DNA from: Thalassobius sp047123305
GTDB lineage: Bacteria; Pseudomonadota; Alphaproteobacteria; Rhodobacterales; Rhodobacteraceae
NCBI RefSeq assembly: GCF_047123305.1
Contig: NZ_CP138918.1
Coordinates: forward strand, 3,286,001-3,350,000
Reading direction: 5' to 3'
Length of the DNA: 64,000 bases
The stretch's first letter is position 1, and each line of letters starts with the position of its first letter. This document shows, piece after piece, positions 42,529 through 51,312 of the stretch. The notes below the pieces were generated by a model. The model searched no databases and was not told the DNA's origin. It was given only the letters and a program-made list of their open reading frames with translations. The translations under genes and the position numbers were made by a program.

Positions 42529-43353
42529 TTAACCTCCCAGGAAAGATTGGCGCACTTCCGGATCGGCCAGCAGTTCTTTGCCGGTGCCGGTGTGGGCGTT
42601 GCGACCTTGGACAAGCACATAGCCTTTGTCCGCGATTTCAAGAGCTTGACGGGCGTTCTGTTCCACCATCAGGATCGAGATGCCGGTGCGGGCGACCTCG
42701 ATGATACGGTCAAACAGCTCGTCCATCACGATGGGAGACACCCCTGCGGTGGGCTCATCCAAGAGCAGCACCTTGGGCTGGGTCATCAGCGCGCGGCCCA
42801 CGGCCACTTGCTGACGTTGACCACCAGACAGCTCCCCTGCGGCCTGACGGCGCTTTTCCTTCAGGATCGGGAAGAGGTCATAGATCTGGGCGATGGTGTC
42901 GCGGAAATCATCCTTGCGGATGAAGGCGCCCATTTCCAGATTTTCCTCCACCGACATAGAGGTGAAGATGTTGGAGGTCTGCGGCACAAAGCCCATGCCC
43001 GCCGCCACCCGCGCCTGCGGGGTGAGGCCGGTGATGTCCTGACCGTCCAGCCGGACCGAGCCCTGCCGCAGGTTCAACATCCCGAAGGTGGCCTTCATCG
43101 CGGTGGATTTGCCCGCGCCGTTGGGGCCAACGATCACGGCAATTTCGCCTTTGTTCACGGCCACGGTACAGTCGTGCAGGATGTCGGGGCCGGATTTGCC
43201 ATATCCGCCGGTCATGCTGTCGCCGATCAGAAAGGCCTGATCGGTGTTCATGGCGTGGTCGGTGCCGGTCGCAACCTGCATCGTGCCTTCGCCTGCCTTG
43301 GTGATCGTGGCGTCCTTGTTGCCACGATCGTCCTGGTAGGGATTGTTTGTCAT
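42529..43353 (-). CDS. livF: Branched-chain amino acid ABC ATPase LivF
   Basis: 274 residues. Walker A GPNGAGKST, signature LSGGQRQQVAVGRAL, Walker B VLLLDEPTAGVSP and switch MVEQNARQAL are present. It has an N-terminal extension of about 45 residues before the first strand (IGDSMTGGYGKSG), so an internal start such as the ATG at residue 25 is possible; the ATGA overlap with livG supports the upstream one. It powers the LivHM permease together with LivG. Confidence 0.94.
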   Translation of the reverse strand: MTNNPYQDDRGNKDATITKAGEGTMQVATGTDHAMNTDQAFLIGDSMTGGYGKSGPDILHDCTVAVNKGEIAVIVGPNGAGKSTAMKATFGMLNLRQGSVRLDGQDITGLTPQARVAAGMGFVPQTSNIFTSMSVEENLEMGAFIRKDDFRDTIAQIYDLFPILKEKRRQAAGELSGGQRQQVAVGRALMTQPKVLLLDEPTAGVSPIVMDELFDRIIEVARTGISILMVEQNARQALEIADKGYVLVQGRNAHTGTGKELLADPEVRQSFLGG

Positions 43354-44132
43354 GCGCCCACCTTGTCCTTGTTCTTCAGGCCGGTGCCCAGATAGGCCTC
43401 GATCACCTGTTCGTTCGCCTTGATCTCGGCCAGGGTGCCCTCGGCCAGAACCTTGCCTTCGGCCATACAGATGACCGGATCACAGAGGCGTTCGATGAAA
43501 TCCATATCGTGTTCGATCACCACGAAGGTGTAGCCGCGTTCCTCATTCAGCTGTTTGATCGCATCGGCAATCGTGTAGAGCAGCGTCCGGTTCACACCGG
43601 CGCCCACCTCATCAAGGAAGACGATTTTGGCGTCCACCATCATGGTGCGGCCCAGCTCCAGCAGTTTTTTCTGACCGCCGGAGATTTCGCCGGCCTTCAG
43701 ATCCGTGATATGGCTGATGGTCAGGAATTCCAGCACCTCATCAGCCTTGGCCCGCAGCGCGCGTTCCTCATCCGCGATACGCTTGCGCCCAAACCAGGTG
43801 TTCCACAGCGTCTCACCGCTCTGGCCGCCCGGCACCATCATCAGGTTTTCCCGGCAGGTCATGGAATGGAATTCATGTGCGATCTGGAACGTCCGCAGCA
43901 GGCCCTTATGGAAAAGCGCGTGCGGCGGCAGGCCGGTGATGTCTTCACCGTCCATGGTGATGCGGCCCGAAGTGGGCGGCAGAACACCGGCGATCACATT
44001 GAACAAAGTGGTTTTTCCGGCACCATTCGGACCAATCAGCCCGGTGATGGAGCCCTTTTCGATGGTCAGTTTCGCCCCGTCTACAGCGCGAAATCCCCCG
44101 AAATGCTTATGGACGTCTTCGACGACGATCAT
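43350..44132 (-). CDS. livG: Branched-chain amino acid ABC ATPase LivG
   Basis: 260 residues. Walker A GPNGAGKTTL, signature SGGQKKLLELGRTM, Walker B IVFLDEVGAGVN and the switch VIEHDMDFI are present. The family-specific ending VLAEGTLAEIKANEQVIEAYLG is complete. Note E-V instead of E-P after the Walker B Asp-Glu, as in other LivG proteins of this group. The start lies 98 bases after livJ. Confidence 0.94.
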   Translation of the reverse strand: MIVVEDVHKHFGGFRAVDGAKLTIEKGSITGLIGPNGAGKTTLFNVIAGVLPPTSGRITMDGEDITGLPPHALFHKGLLRTFQIAHEFHSMTCRENLMMVPGGQSGETLWNTWFGRKRIADEERALRAKADEVLEFLTISHITDLKAGEISGGQKKLLELGRTMMVDAKIVFLDEVGAGVNRTLLYTIADAIKQLNEERGYTFVVIEHDMDFIERLCDPVICMAEGKVLAEGTLAEIKANEQVIEAYLGTGLKNKDKVGA

Positions 44133-44159
44133 GAAGCAGTTCCCCCGTCTTGCACATTT

Positions 44160-44203
44160 TGTGCTGTTGTTGATACAGCACAGCCCGGCACTAGGTCCGG
44201 GCT
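44160..44203 (-). promoter_or_regulatory. Two tandem hairpins between livJ and livG
   Basis: AGCCCGG/CCGGGCT (44182-44203) and TGTGCTG/CAGCACA (44160-44182) lie back to back in the 98-base gap. On the transcribed strand neither has a strong T run. They may act as an RNA-stabilising or partial termination signal that lets livJ be made in excess over the membrane parts, a common arrangement for binding proteins. Confidence 0.5.
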
Positions 44204-44230
44204 GGCTGAGATTTTAAGAAAGCTAAAGGA

Positions 44231-45421
44231 TTAGCGGTACTTAACAGTTTCCAGCTTGCCACCCTGAACTTCGATCTGGCGGTAGCCGCCTGCGGCTTCA
44301 CCGGGACCGATCAGTTCAACAGCGGTTGCGCCGACGTAGTCGATGTCGCCACCAGCAGCCAGGATTTCCAGCGCTTTGCCCAGTTCACCGGCCATGATCT
44401 TTTCGCCCGGGGCGTTTGCCACGTCGAGGATCTTGTCCTTATAGGCGCCTGCGTCGGTCGAACCTGCGGCCTGCATGGCCAGCATGATCAGCGCGGCTGC
44501 GTCATAGCTTTCGCCTACGTAAGGGCCGGAGGCGTCAACACCGGTGGCGGCCACTTTTTCAACAACCATCGAAGCATCTGCCGAGTCGCTGCCCGGAGCG
44601 GTGCCGATGGAGCCGTCAATCTCGTCGCCGAAGGCGGTTTCGAGGGACGGGCCGATCATGCCGTCCGGCAGAACGAAAGTGTCAAAGGCGCCGGTGTCCA
44701 GTGCCGCACGGATCACGCCCGGGCCACCCTGGTCAACATAGCCTGCAACCACCAGTGCGTCGCCGCCGGCCGAGGCCAATGCGCCAACTTCAGCCGAGTA
44801 GTCGGCCTTGCCGTCTTCGTGGGCTGTGGTGGTGGTCACCGAACCGCCAGCAGCGGCATAGGCTGCGGCGAAGCTGTCAGCCAAGCCCTTGCCGTAGTCG
44901 TTGTTGGTGTAGGTCACCGCAACTTCGCTGATGCCTTTTTCCATCAGCACGTCGGCCAGAACCTGACCCTGACGGGCGTCAGAGGGCGCGGTGCGGAAGA
45001 ACAGGCCGTTGTCTTCGGCAGAAGACAGCGCCGGCGAGGTGGCGGAGGGCGAGATCATCACAACACCGTTCGGCACGGCAACGTTGGCCAGAACCGCACC
45101 GGTCACACCCGAGCAGTCCGCGCCCATGATGCCTGCAACACCGTCCGAGGTGATCAGACGTTCAGCAGCGGCCGAAGCGGCACCTGCGTCGATACAGGTC
45201 GAGTCTGCACGAACAGGCATGACTTCTTTGCCGCCCAGCAGTTTGCCGGACTCGGTCACTTCGCTCATCGCCAGTTCGGCGCCAGCGGCCATGGCAGGGG
45301 TCAGCGATTCAATCGGGCCGGTGAAGCCCAGGATGATGCCCAGTTTAACAGCGTGGTCATCGGCCATGGCGCCGCCCGCCATCAGGGCGGTGGCGGCTGT
45401 GGCCATCAGAAACTTTTTCAT
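44231..45421 (-). CDS. livJ: Branched-chain amino acid ABC substrate-binding protein
   Basis: 396 residues with a signal peptide (MKKFLMATAATALMAGGAMAD). Fold type I binding protein: VKLGIILGFTGPIESLTPAMAAGAELA at the N-terminus, GADCSGVTGAVLANVAVPNGVVMISPSATSPAL for the ligand-binding cleft, and VAVTYTNNDYGKGLADSF. GGGAGAAA precedes the ATG. As first gene of the operon it is separated from livG by two hairpins. Substrate specificity (amino acids or amides) cannot be read from sequence. Confidence 0.92.
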   Translation of the reverse strand: MKKFLMATAATALMAGGAMADDHAVKLGIILGFTGPIESLTPAMAAGAELAMSEVTESGKLLGGKEVMPVRADSTCIDAGAASAAAERLITSDGVAGIMGADCSGVTGAVLANVAVPNGVVMISPSATSPALSSAEDNGLFFRTAPSDARQGQVLADVLMEKGISEVAVTYTNNDYGKGLADSFAAAYAAAGGSVTTTTAHEDGKADYSAEVGALASAGGDALVVAGYVDQGGPGVIRAALDTGAFDTFVLPDGMIGPSLETAFGDEIDGSIGTAPGSDSADASMVVEKVAATGVDASGPYVGESYDAAALIMLAMQAAGSTDAGAYKDKILDVANAPGEKIMAGELGKALEILAAGGDIDYVGATAVELIGPGEAAGGYRQIEVQGGKLETVKYR

Positions 45422-45630
45422 AATTTTCTCCCAAGTTGGAACTTATGTCCGGATTCGACCCTATCGCCCGATTCCCCAAATGAAAAGATACCAAGGCCCC
45501 GGTCTGGTCGTGCTATCGAACAAAATTGTATCCATTTTAAGGAAATGATTTTATCATTGCCTCACAAGCAATAATTGCCAAGAAAACAAGACGATTACCT
45601 TCTTTTCCACCCCCATGCCGGAGCGGTTTG

Positions 45631-46746
45631 ATGCAGAAGATGAGTGTCACATGTTGGTTCAATCGACTGTTAGCGCCAGCATTGGCGTTTATGTTGACGC
45701 TTGGTCACCTCACCACCGCCGCAGAGGCCCAGGAATACCGCATTGATCGCATCGCGGATGGCTTTGACGTGCCTTGGTCGCTGGCGCTTTTGCCAGACGA
45801 AAGCCTGCTGATCACCGAACGCCCCGGGCGGCTGTGGCATGTGGCGCAGGATGGCAGCCGGCAGCGCATTTCCGGCCTGCCAGAAATTGTGGCCGAAGGG
45901 CAGGGTGGCCTGCTGGATGTTGTCGCCGCCCGCGATTTCAGCCGCAGCCGGACCATCTACTTCTCTTATGTGACCAAAGTGCCTGGCGGTTTGGGCACCG
46001 CGCTGGCCGCAGCGCAGATCGATCTGGACGGTCATCGTTTGGAACAACTGCGCGTGCTGTTCAAAATGCCGAAAGGCAACAATAACGCCCGACACTTTGG
46101 TGGCAGGATTGTCGAAGGGCGGGGCGGGTATGTGTTTCTAACCATTGGCGACATGGGAGATCGGCGGCAGGCGCAGAACACGGCTTCCTATTTCGGCAAG
46201 ATCCTGCGGCTGCATCTGGATGGCACCGCCCCACGCGACAATCCGTTTCACGGCTTCCGCAACGCCCGCCGAGAGATCTGGAGCATTGGCCACCGCAACC
46301 CACAGGGCGCCACCCTTGGCAACGGCGACACGCTCTGGACCTCAGAACACGGGCCACGTGGCGGGGATGAGGTGAACCTTATCAAACGCGGCGCCAATTA
46401 TGGCTGGCCGGTGATTTCCTACGGCACACATTACAATGGCCGCAAAGTGGGTGAAGGCACCGAAAAGCGCGGCATGGAACAGCCCAAGATCTACTGGGAT
46501 CCCTCCATCGCGCCTTCGGGCATTGTCTATTACACCGGACGGATGTTCCCGGAATGGCAAGGCGATCTGTTTGTCGGCTCTTTGAAGTTTGACCATATCG
46601 CCCATGTCTCGGGCGATACGTTTCGCATCAAACAACGGATCGAAGGGCCAGAGACTGGACGGGTGCGGGACGTGCGGCAGGCCAATGACGGCGCGCTGTG
46701 GTTCCTGAGCGAAGATAAAGGCGCGGTCTTCCGCCTGTGGCGATAG
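45631..46746 (+). CDS. Soluble aldose sugar dehydrogenase-like protein (PQQ/YliI family)
   Basis: 371 residues with a signal peptide (LAPALAFMLTLGHLTTAAEAQ). The six-bladed propeller family shows FDVPWSLALLPDESLLITERPGRLW, HFGGRIVEGRGGYVFLTIGD, IWSIGHRNPQGATL, and SEHGPRGGDEVNLIKRGANYGWP. E. coli YliI (Asd) oxidises aldoses with PQQ in the periplasm. PQQ synthesis genes are not in the window. The start is ATG at 45631 with GGAG seven bases upstream; a TTG codon directly before it is not needed. It stands alone. Confidence 0.88.
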   Translation: MQKMSVTCWFNRLLAPALAFMLTLGHLTTAAEAQEYRIDRIADGFDVPWSLALLPDESLLITERPGRLWHVAQDGSRQRISGLPEIVAEGQGGLLDVVAARDFSRSRTIYFSYVTKVPGGLGTALAAAQIDLDGHRLEQLRVLFKMPKGNNNARHFGGRIVEGRGGYVFLTIGDMGDRRQAQNTASYFGKILRLHLDGTAPRDNPFHGFRNARREIWSIGHRNPQGATLGNGDTLWTSEHGPRGGDEVNLIKRGANYGWPVISYGTHYNGRKVGEGTEKRGMEQPKIYWDPSIAPSGIVYYTGRMFPEWQGDLFVGSLKFDHIAHVSGDTFRIKQRIEGPETGRVRDVRQANDGALWFLSEDKGAVFRLWR

Positions 46747-46795
46747 CCGCGCCCTTCATAATTACCAAACGAAGACGTTACTCACCGTCCCAGTT

Positions 46796-47800
46796 CTATT
46801 TACCACCCTGCGCCATCTGGCTGCCGCGTTCGCGGTAGGGGGTGGTGTTGTAATGCGACCGGTAACATTTGGAAAAATGCGACGGCGAGGCAAAACCGCA
46901 GGCCAGCGCCACGTTGATCACACTCATGTCCGTCTGCATCAGCAGGTTGCGCGCCTTCTGCAGCCGCAGCTCCATATAGTAGCGTTTGGGGGACCGGTTC
47001 AGATAGCGGCGGAACAGACGCTCCAACTGGCGGGTCGACATGCCGACGTCCTTGGCCAGCACCGAGGGGCTCATCGGCTCTTCGATGTTGGCTTCCATCA
47101 TCTGGATGACCTGAGACAGTTTCGGATGGCGCACCCCAATCCGCGTCGGCACTGACAGGCGCAGCGGATCCTGATCGGTGCGGATCGAGGAATAGATCAG
47201 CTGATCGGCCACCGAATTGGCCAGTTCCTCGCCGTAATCCGAAGCGATCAGTGACAGCATCAGATCCAGCGACGCGGTGCCACCGGCCGCTGTCATCCGA
47301 TTGCCGGAAATCACAAAGACCGATTTGGTCAGCTCGACGTCAACAAACTCTTCTTCAAAGCTATCCTGATGTTCCCAATGGATCGTCGCCCGCTTGTCAT
47401 CCAGAAGTCCGGATTTGGCCAAGGCATAGGTGCCGGTGCAGAGCGAGCCGACCATGATGCCTTTGCGCGCTTCCCGCCGCAGCCAGGAAATCAGCTTCTT
47501 GGTGGTCTGGCTGCGCACATCGACGCCACCGCAGAGCACCATGCGGTCATCGCGTCCCAATTCGCCCAGATCATCGTCCAGTTTGAAAGAGACCCCGGCC
47601 GAACAAGTCACCGCGTCGCCACCTTCGCCCTGCAGTTCCCAGGAATAAAGCGCGCGCCCGGCGGTATAGTTTGCAATGCGCAAACAATCCAAAGCCGCCG
47701 AAAAGGGCAGCAGCGTGAATTGATTAAGCAGAACAAACACAAACTTAATGGGCTTGTTCTGATCCCCAGTCACCGTGACCGAGTTGCGCTGTGATTCCAT
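46796..47800 (-). CDS. GlxA-type AraC-family transcription regulator
   Basis: 334 residues from the ATG at 47800. Two domains: an N-terminal DJ-1/PfpI-like domain (KFVFVLLNQFTLLPFSAALDCLR ... GIMVGSLCTGTYALAKSGLL, with the nucleophile-elbow cysteine of inactive amidase-like sensors) and a C-terminal AraC helix-turn-helix (LAKDVGMSTRQLERLFRRYLNRSPKRYYMELRLQKARNLL, then VALACGFASPSHFSKCYRSHY). Relatives such as GbdR, CdhR and ArgR respond to quaternary amines or arginine. An upstream in-frame ATG at 47857 is less likely. Divergent from aroG; target unknown. Confidence 0.9.
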   Translation of the reverse strand: MESQRNSVTVTGDQNKPIKFVFVLLNQFTLLPFSAALDCLRIANYTAGRALYSWELQGEGGDAVTCSAGVSFKLDDDLGELGRDDRMVLCGGVDVRSQTTKKLISWLRREARKGIMVGSLCTGTYALAKSGLLDDKRATIHWEHQDSFEEEFVDVELTKSVFVISGNRMTAAGGTASLDLMLSLIASDYGEELANSVADQLIYSSIRTDQDPLRLSVPTRIGVRHPKLSQVIQMMEANIEEPMSPSVLAKDVGMSTRQLERLFRRYLNRSPKRYYMELRLQKARNLLMQTDMSVINVALACGFASPSHFSKCYRSHYNTTPYRERGSQMAQGGK

Positions 47801-47883
47801 TGACGTATCCTTGTTAGAGAGGAGAACGACAGAAGCACCAAATTCTAACCCGCGCAAGAGGGATCAAAACACGAAAGTAAATC

Positions 47884-47900
47884 TGTTAGCGCGAACAAAT
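47884..47900 (+). promoter_or_regulatory. TGTTAGCGC operator-like motif upstream of aroG
   Basis: TGTTAGCGCGAACAAAT. It matches CGTTAGCGCCAACAAAT at 53636-53652 in 15 of 17 positions. The core GTTAGCGC-N-AAC is an imperfect palindrome of the style bound by LacI/GalR-family proteins. It lies between the divergent GlxA and DAHP synthase genes. Confidence 0.4.
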
Positions 47901-48006
47901 TTGCCGCTTGCAGAGCCGCTTGCTTGTGGCCACAGTGCGGCAAAACAGCTATAGAGCCGCTGAAACACAGCACTCAGCAAAAGATGTGACCCGATCGGAG
48001 GATGGA

Positions 48007-49374
48007 ATGAGCGATTGGCAGAAATCGGACTGGCGCAACAAGCCCCGTGTTCAGATGCCCGACTACACAGATGCCGCCGCGTTGAACGCGGTTGAAGGGC
48101 AGCTGTCGAAATATCCGCCTCTGGTGTTTGCTGGCGAAGCCCGCAAACTGAAGGCACAGCTGGGCGCCGCCTCCCGTGGCGAAGCCTTCCTGCTACAGGG
48201 GGGCGATTGCGCCGAAAGTTTTGATCAGTTCTCGGCCAATGGCATCCGCGACACTTTCAAGGTGATGCTGCAGATGGCGATGGTGCTGACCTATGGCGCC
48301 AAGGTGCCGGTGGTGAAAGTGGGCCGGATGGCCGGCCAGTTCGCCAAACCGCGTTCGGCCCCAACCGAAACCGTGGATGGTGTGGAACTGCCCAGCTACC
48401 GTGGCGACATCATCAACGAGTTGGATTTCACCTCGGCGGCGCGAATTCCTGATCCGAAGAAGATGCTGCAGGCCTATACTCAGGCGGCTGCAACTTTGAA
48501 CCTGCTGCGCGCCTTCTCGACCGGTGGTTATGCAGATGTGCATCAGGTTCATCAGTGGACGCTGGGCTTCACCGAGGGCGAAAAGGCCGCGAAATATCGC
48601 GATATGGCGAACCGGATCAGCGACACGCTGGACTTCATGCGGGCGGCAGGTGTCGACAGTGACCGTGCCCACACATTGCAGACGGTGGATTTCTACACCA
48701 GCCATGAATCGCTGCTGCTGGAATATGAAGAGGCGCTGACCCGTCTGGATTCGACCTCTGGCAAATGGCTGGCAGGGTCCGGCCACATGATTTGGATCGG
48801 CGACCGTACCCGTCAGCCTGACGGTGCCCATGTGGAATTTGCTCGGGGTGTGATGAACCCGGTTGGCCTGAAATGTGGCCCCACCACCACGGCTGAGGAC
48901 CTCAAGGTTCTGATGGAGAAGCTGAACCCTGAAAACGAAGAGGGTAAGCTGACCCTGATCGCCCGTTTCGGCGCCGGCAAAGTGGGGGAACACCTGCCAC
49001 GTCTGGTCCGCGCGGTAGAAGAAGAAGGCGCCAAGGTTCTGTGGACCTGCGACGCGATGCACGGCAACACGATCAAATCGGCCACGGGCTACAAAACCCG
49101 TCCGTTCCAGTCGGTCTTGCAGGAAGTGCAGGAGTTCTTTGCCATTCACCGTGCCGAAGGCACCATCCCCGGCGGTGTGCACTTCGAGATGACCGGTCAG
49201 GACGTCACCGAATGTACCGGCGGCGTTCGCGCCGTGACCGAAGAGGACCTCTCGGCCCGCTACCACACAGCCTGTGACCCACGTCTTAATGCCAGCCAGT
49301 CGCTTGAGCTGGCCTTCCTGGTGGCCGAAGAACTGTCGGCCCTGCGGGCGGACCGTCCGGCGCAGGCGGTCTAA
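48007..49374 (+). CDS. 3-deoxy-7-phosphoheptulonate synthase, class II
   Basis: 455 residues from the ATG at 48007, which has GGAGG just upstream. It condenses phosphoenolpyruvate with erythrose 4-phosphate, the first step of aromatic amino acid synthesis. It is of the plant/Mycobacterium class II type: FAGEARKLKAQLGAASRGEAFLLQGGDCAESF, KVGRMAGQFAKPRS, and metal ligands in CDAMHGNT and HFEMTGQDVTEC. The N-terminal extension that binds tryptophan/phenylalanine in the mycobacterial enzyme is not evident. A terminator follows at 49409. Confidence 0.96.
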   Translation: MSDWQKSDWRNKPRVQMPDYTDAAALNAVEGQLSKYPPLVFAGEARKLKAQLGAASRGEAFLLQGGDCAESFDQFSANGIRDTFKVMLQMAMVLTYGAKVPVVKVGRMAGQFAKPRSAPTETVDGVELPSYRGDIINELDFTSAARIPDPKKMLQAYTQAAATLNLLRAFSTGGYADVHQVHQWTLGFTEGEKAAKYRDMANRISDTLDFMRAAGVDSDRAHTLQTVDFYTSHESLLLEYEEALTRLDSTSGKWLAGSGHMIWIGDRTRQPDGAHVEFARGVMNPVGLKCGPTTTAEDLKVLMEKLNPENEEGKLTLIARFGAGKVGEHLPRLVRAVEEEGAKVLWTCDAMHGNTIKSATGYKTRPFQSVLQEVQEFFAIHRAEGTIPGGVHFEMTGQDVTECTGGVRAVTEEDLSARYHTACDPRLNASQSLELAFLVAEELSALRADRPAQAV

Positions 49375-49408
49375 CCAACCCGCCATTGGCCCGATAAATT
49401 TGCAAAAC

Positions 49409-49440
49409 AAAAGGCGCTCCGGACGGGGCGCCTTTTCGGT
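49409..49440 (+). terminator. Terminator after DAHP synthase
   Basis: AAAAGGCGC-TCCGGACGG-GGCGCCTTTT with TCGGTTTT beyond; strong GC stem with A/T flanks, able to work in both directions between convergent genes. Confidence 0.85.
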
Positions 49441-49453
49441 TTTAGGGGACAGG

Positions 49454-50140
49454 TCAGTCCGTTTTGACAAGACGCAGATGGGCGCTGCGGGTGGGCGGCT
49501 TTTCTGGCTTGGCTACAAAGGGCGCCGGTGCTTCAGCAAAACCCGCAGTTTGACGCTGGCGCGTCGCGGAAGTCGCTGACGCCAGCCGTTTCACCCGGCT
49601 GGAGGCCACCTGAAATCTGCGCGGGCTGCGTCCCACATCCCCCTTGAACGACAGCCCGCCGAGGATCCGCGTCGGGCGGCCACGATCATCTGCCAATGGC
49701 CACAGCGTCATCCGCGCTTCGATCGCGGGTTTGCGCAGGCCACGCTCGGCACTCAGCGCCAACTGAGCAACACCCGGCGCGGCGCAAACCTCCTCACTCA
49801 ATTCTTCGATCATTTTGCGATATTGCGGCGTAAAAAGGGTGGTGAACGGGGTGCCGCGCACCTCCATCCCCATCAGATCATCCAGCCGCTGCCCGGCCAG
49901 ACGGATCCGGCCAATCCCCGGCGCAATCCGTTCCAGTATAAAACAATTGGGCAACGCCCCTTTGATGCCACGGGGATCCAGTTCGGCCCGGGCGGGCATC
50001 AGGCGGTCACCGCGCAGCGCCTGCCAGTAGGCGTCTACCTCTGCAATCTCAGGGAAACTGCGATCTGTCAGAAAAGGCGAAATCTCCACGATGTTGTCCT
50101 TTGTCCCGGCGTCCGCCGCATCCTCACCACCAAACCACAT
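49454..50140 (-). CDS. PAS-domain (PAS_5) protein
   Basis: 228 residues. The PAS_5 signature is clear: DAYWQALRGDRLMPARAELDPRGIKGALPNCFILERI, then IRLAGQRLDDLMGMEVRGTPFTTLF, and a LWPLADDRGRPTRILGGLSF strand. The C-terminal 65 residues are basic and low in complexity (RRFQVASSRVKRLASATSATRQR), probably disordered. PAS_5 proteins are frequent in Alphaproteobacteria; ligand and partner are unknown. It is divergent from yicC over a region with a perfect CtrA-type site, so cell-cycle or motility-type regulation is suggested. Confidence 0.87.
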   Translation of the reverse strand: MWFGGEDAADAGTKDNIVEISPFLTDRSFPEIAEVDAYWQALRGDRLMPARAELDPRGIKGALPNCFILERIAPGIGRIRLAGQRLDDLMGMEVRGTPFTTLFTPQYRKMIEELSEEVCAAPGVAQLALSAERGLRKPAIEARMTLWPLADDRGRPTRILGGLSFKGDVGRSPRRFQVASSRVKRLASATSATRQRQTAGFAEAPAPFVAKPEKPPTRSAHLRLVKTD

Positions 50141-50247
50141 CTCGCGGACCTTTCCTGTTCACAGTGCCTCAAACACGATCCGCCGATGCCCCACATCCCT
50201 CTGGACAGGGTTAAAGAAACCTTACCGGCGAAATCGTTACGCAATTG

Positions 50248-50262
50248 TTAATCTGTCATTAA
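50248..50262. promoter_or_regulatory. Perfect CtrA-type binding site
   Basis: TTAATCTGTCATTAA, i.e. TTAA-N7-TTAA, the full CtrA consensus. It lies in the 272-base divergent region, about 108 bases from the PAS_5 start and 150 from the yicC start. The symmetric site does not tell which gene it controls. Confidence 0.65.
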
Positions 50263-50412
50263 TTGTTGCAAATTTCGTTGCAAAACCGCACGGGTGGTTA
50301 ACCTCTGCCTGTGTCAGACCCCAGGCCTTACCCGCAGGGCGCTGGCCTTGGCGCGGCTGGCAGGCTAAGACCAAGGGCACAGACCAAAGGAACCCTGAGG
50401 GAGAGACGCGAC

Positions 50413-51303
50413 GTGTTGCAATCAATGACAGGCTTTGCTTCTGGCAAAGGAGAGATGGCTCCGTTCAGCTGGACCTGGGAAATCCGTTCGGTCAACGCCA
50501 AGGGGCTGGATATGCGGCTGCGGGTGCCAGATTGGATCGAAGGGTTGGAAACCACCCTGCGGGCCCGTCTGAGCAAGGCGCTGGGGCGCGGCAATGTCAC
50601 CCTGTCGCTGAAGGTGCAGCGGGAAGAAACTGGCGGGGCCTTGCAGCTGAACGCGGCCACGATGGACAGTATGATGCGCGTCGTTGCGCAGGTAAACGCC
50701 GCAGCTGAGGCACGCGGCATGGTGTTGGCCCCTGTCACCGCCGTGGATCTGATGGGGCTGCGCGGTGTGATGGAACAGGGTTCCAGCGAAGATGAGAACA
50801 AGGCGCTTGGCACCGCTGTGCTGGAGGGGTTTGCACCGGTTCTGGCCCAGTTCCTGGAGATGCGCGGCAACGAAGGCGCGGCCTTGCACGAAGTGCTGAC
50901 CCGCACGGTGGATGAGATCGAAAGCCTGACCGATCAGGCCGATGCCGCCATTGCAGGCCGCAAAGAAGACATGGAAGAGGCGCTGCGCAACGCCTTGGCG
51001 CGGGTGATGCAGAACGTCGAGGCGATGGACGCCGACCGTCTGGCGCAGGAGATGGCGCTGATAGCGGTGAAAACCGATGTCACCGAAGAGTTGGACCGGC
51101 TGCGCGCCCATATTACGGCCGCACGGGGACTTTTGCAGGAACGCAAACCGGTGGGGCGCAAGCTGGACTTCCTCATGCAGGAGTTCAACCGCGAGGCCAA
51201 CACGCTGTGTTCCAAGTCGCAAAACACCGCGCTGACACGGATTGGTCTGGACCTTAAGACCGTGATCGATCAAATGCGTGAACAAGTACAGAATGTGGAG
51301 TAA
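50413..51303 (+). CDS. YicC family endoribonuclease-like protein
   Basis: 296 residues. YicC proteins bind and cut some RNAs and were named from stationary-phase phenotypes in E. coli. The N-terminal QSMTGFASG and IRSVNAKGLDMRLRVPDWIE, the central LRGVMEQ and the C-terminal LDFLMQEFNREANTLCSKSQN segment are all conserved. I chose the GTG at 50413 (GAGGGAGAG upstream), which gives the usual short N-terminus; an ATG at 50425 would cut into the motif. It is followed nine bases later by gmk, a common pairing. Confidence 0.94.
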   Translation: MLQSMTGFASGKGEMAPFSWTWEIRSVNAKGLDMRLRVPDWIEGLETTLRARLSKALGRGNVTLSLKVQREETGGALQLNAATMDSMMRVVAQVNAAAEARGMVLAPVTAVDLMGLRGVMEQGSSEDENKALGTAVLEGFAPVLAQFLEMRGNEGAALHEVLTRTVDEIESLTDQADAAIAGRKEDMEEALRNALARVMQNVEAMDADRLAQEMALIAVKTDVTEELDRLRAHITAARGLLQERKPVGRKLDFLMQEFNREANTLCSKSQNTALTRIGLDLKTVIDQMREQVQNVE

Positions 51304-51312
51304 CCCCCTAAA

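Noticed and set aside
41491..43395. 634-codon rightward open frame opposite livF-livH
   Set aside because: The leftward genes have all family motifs; the rightward frame has none.
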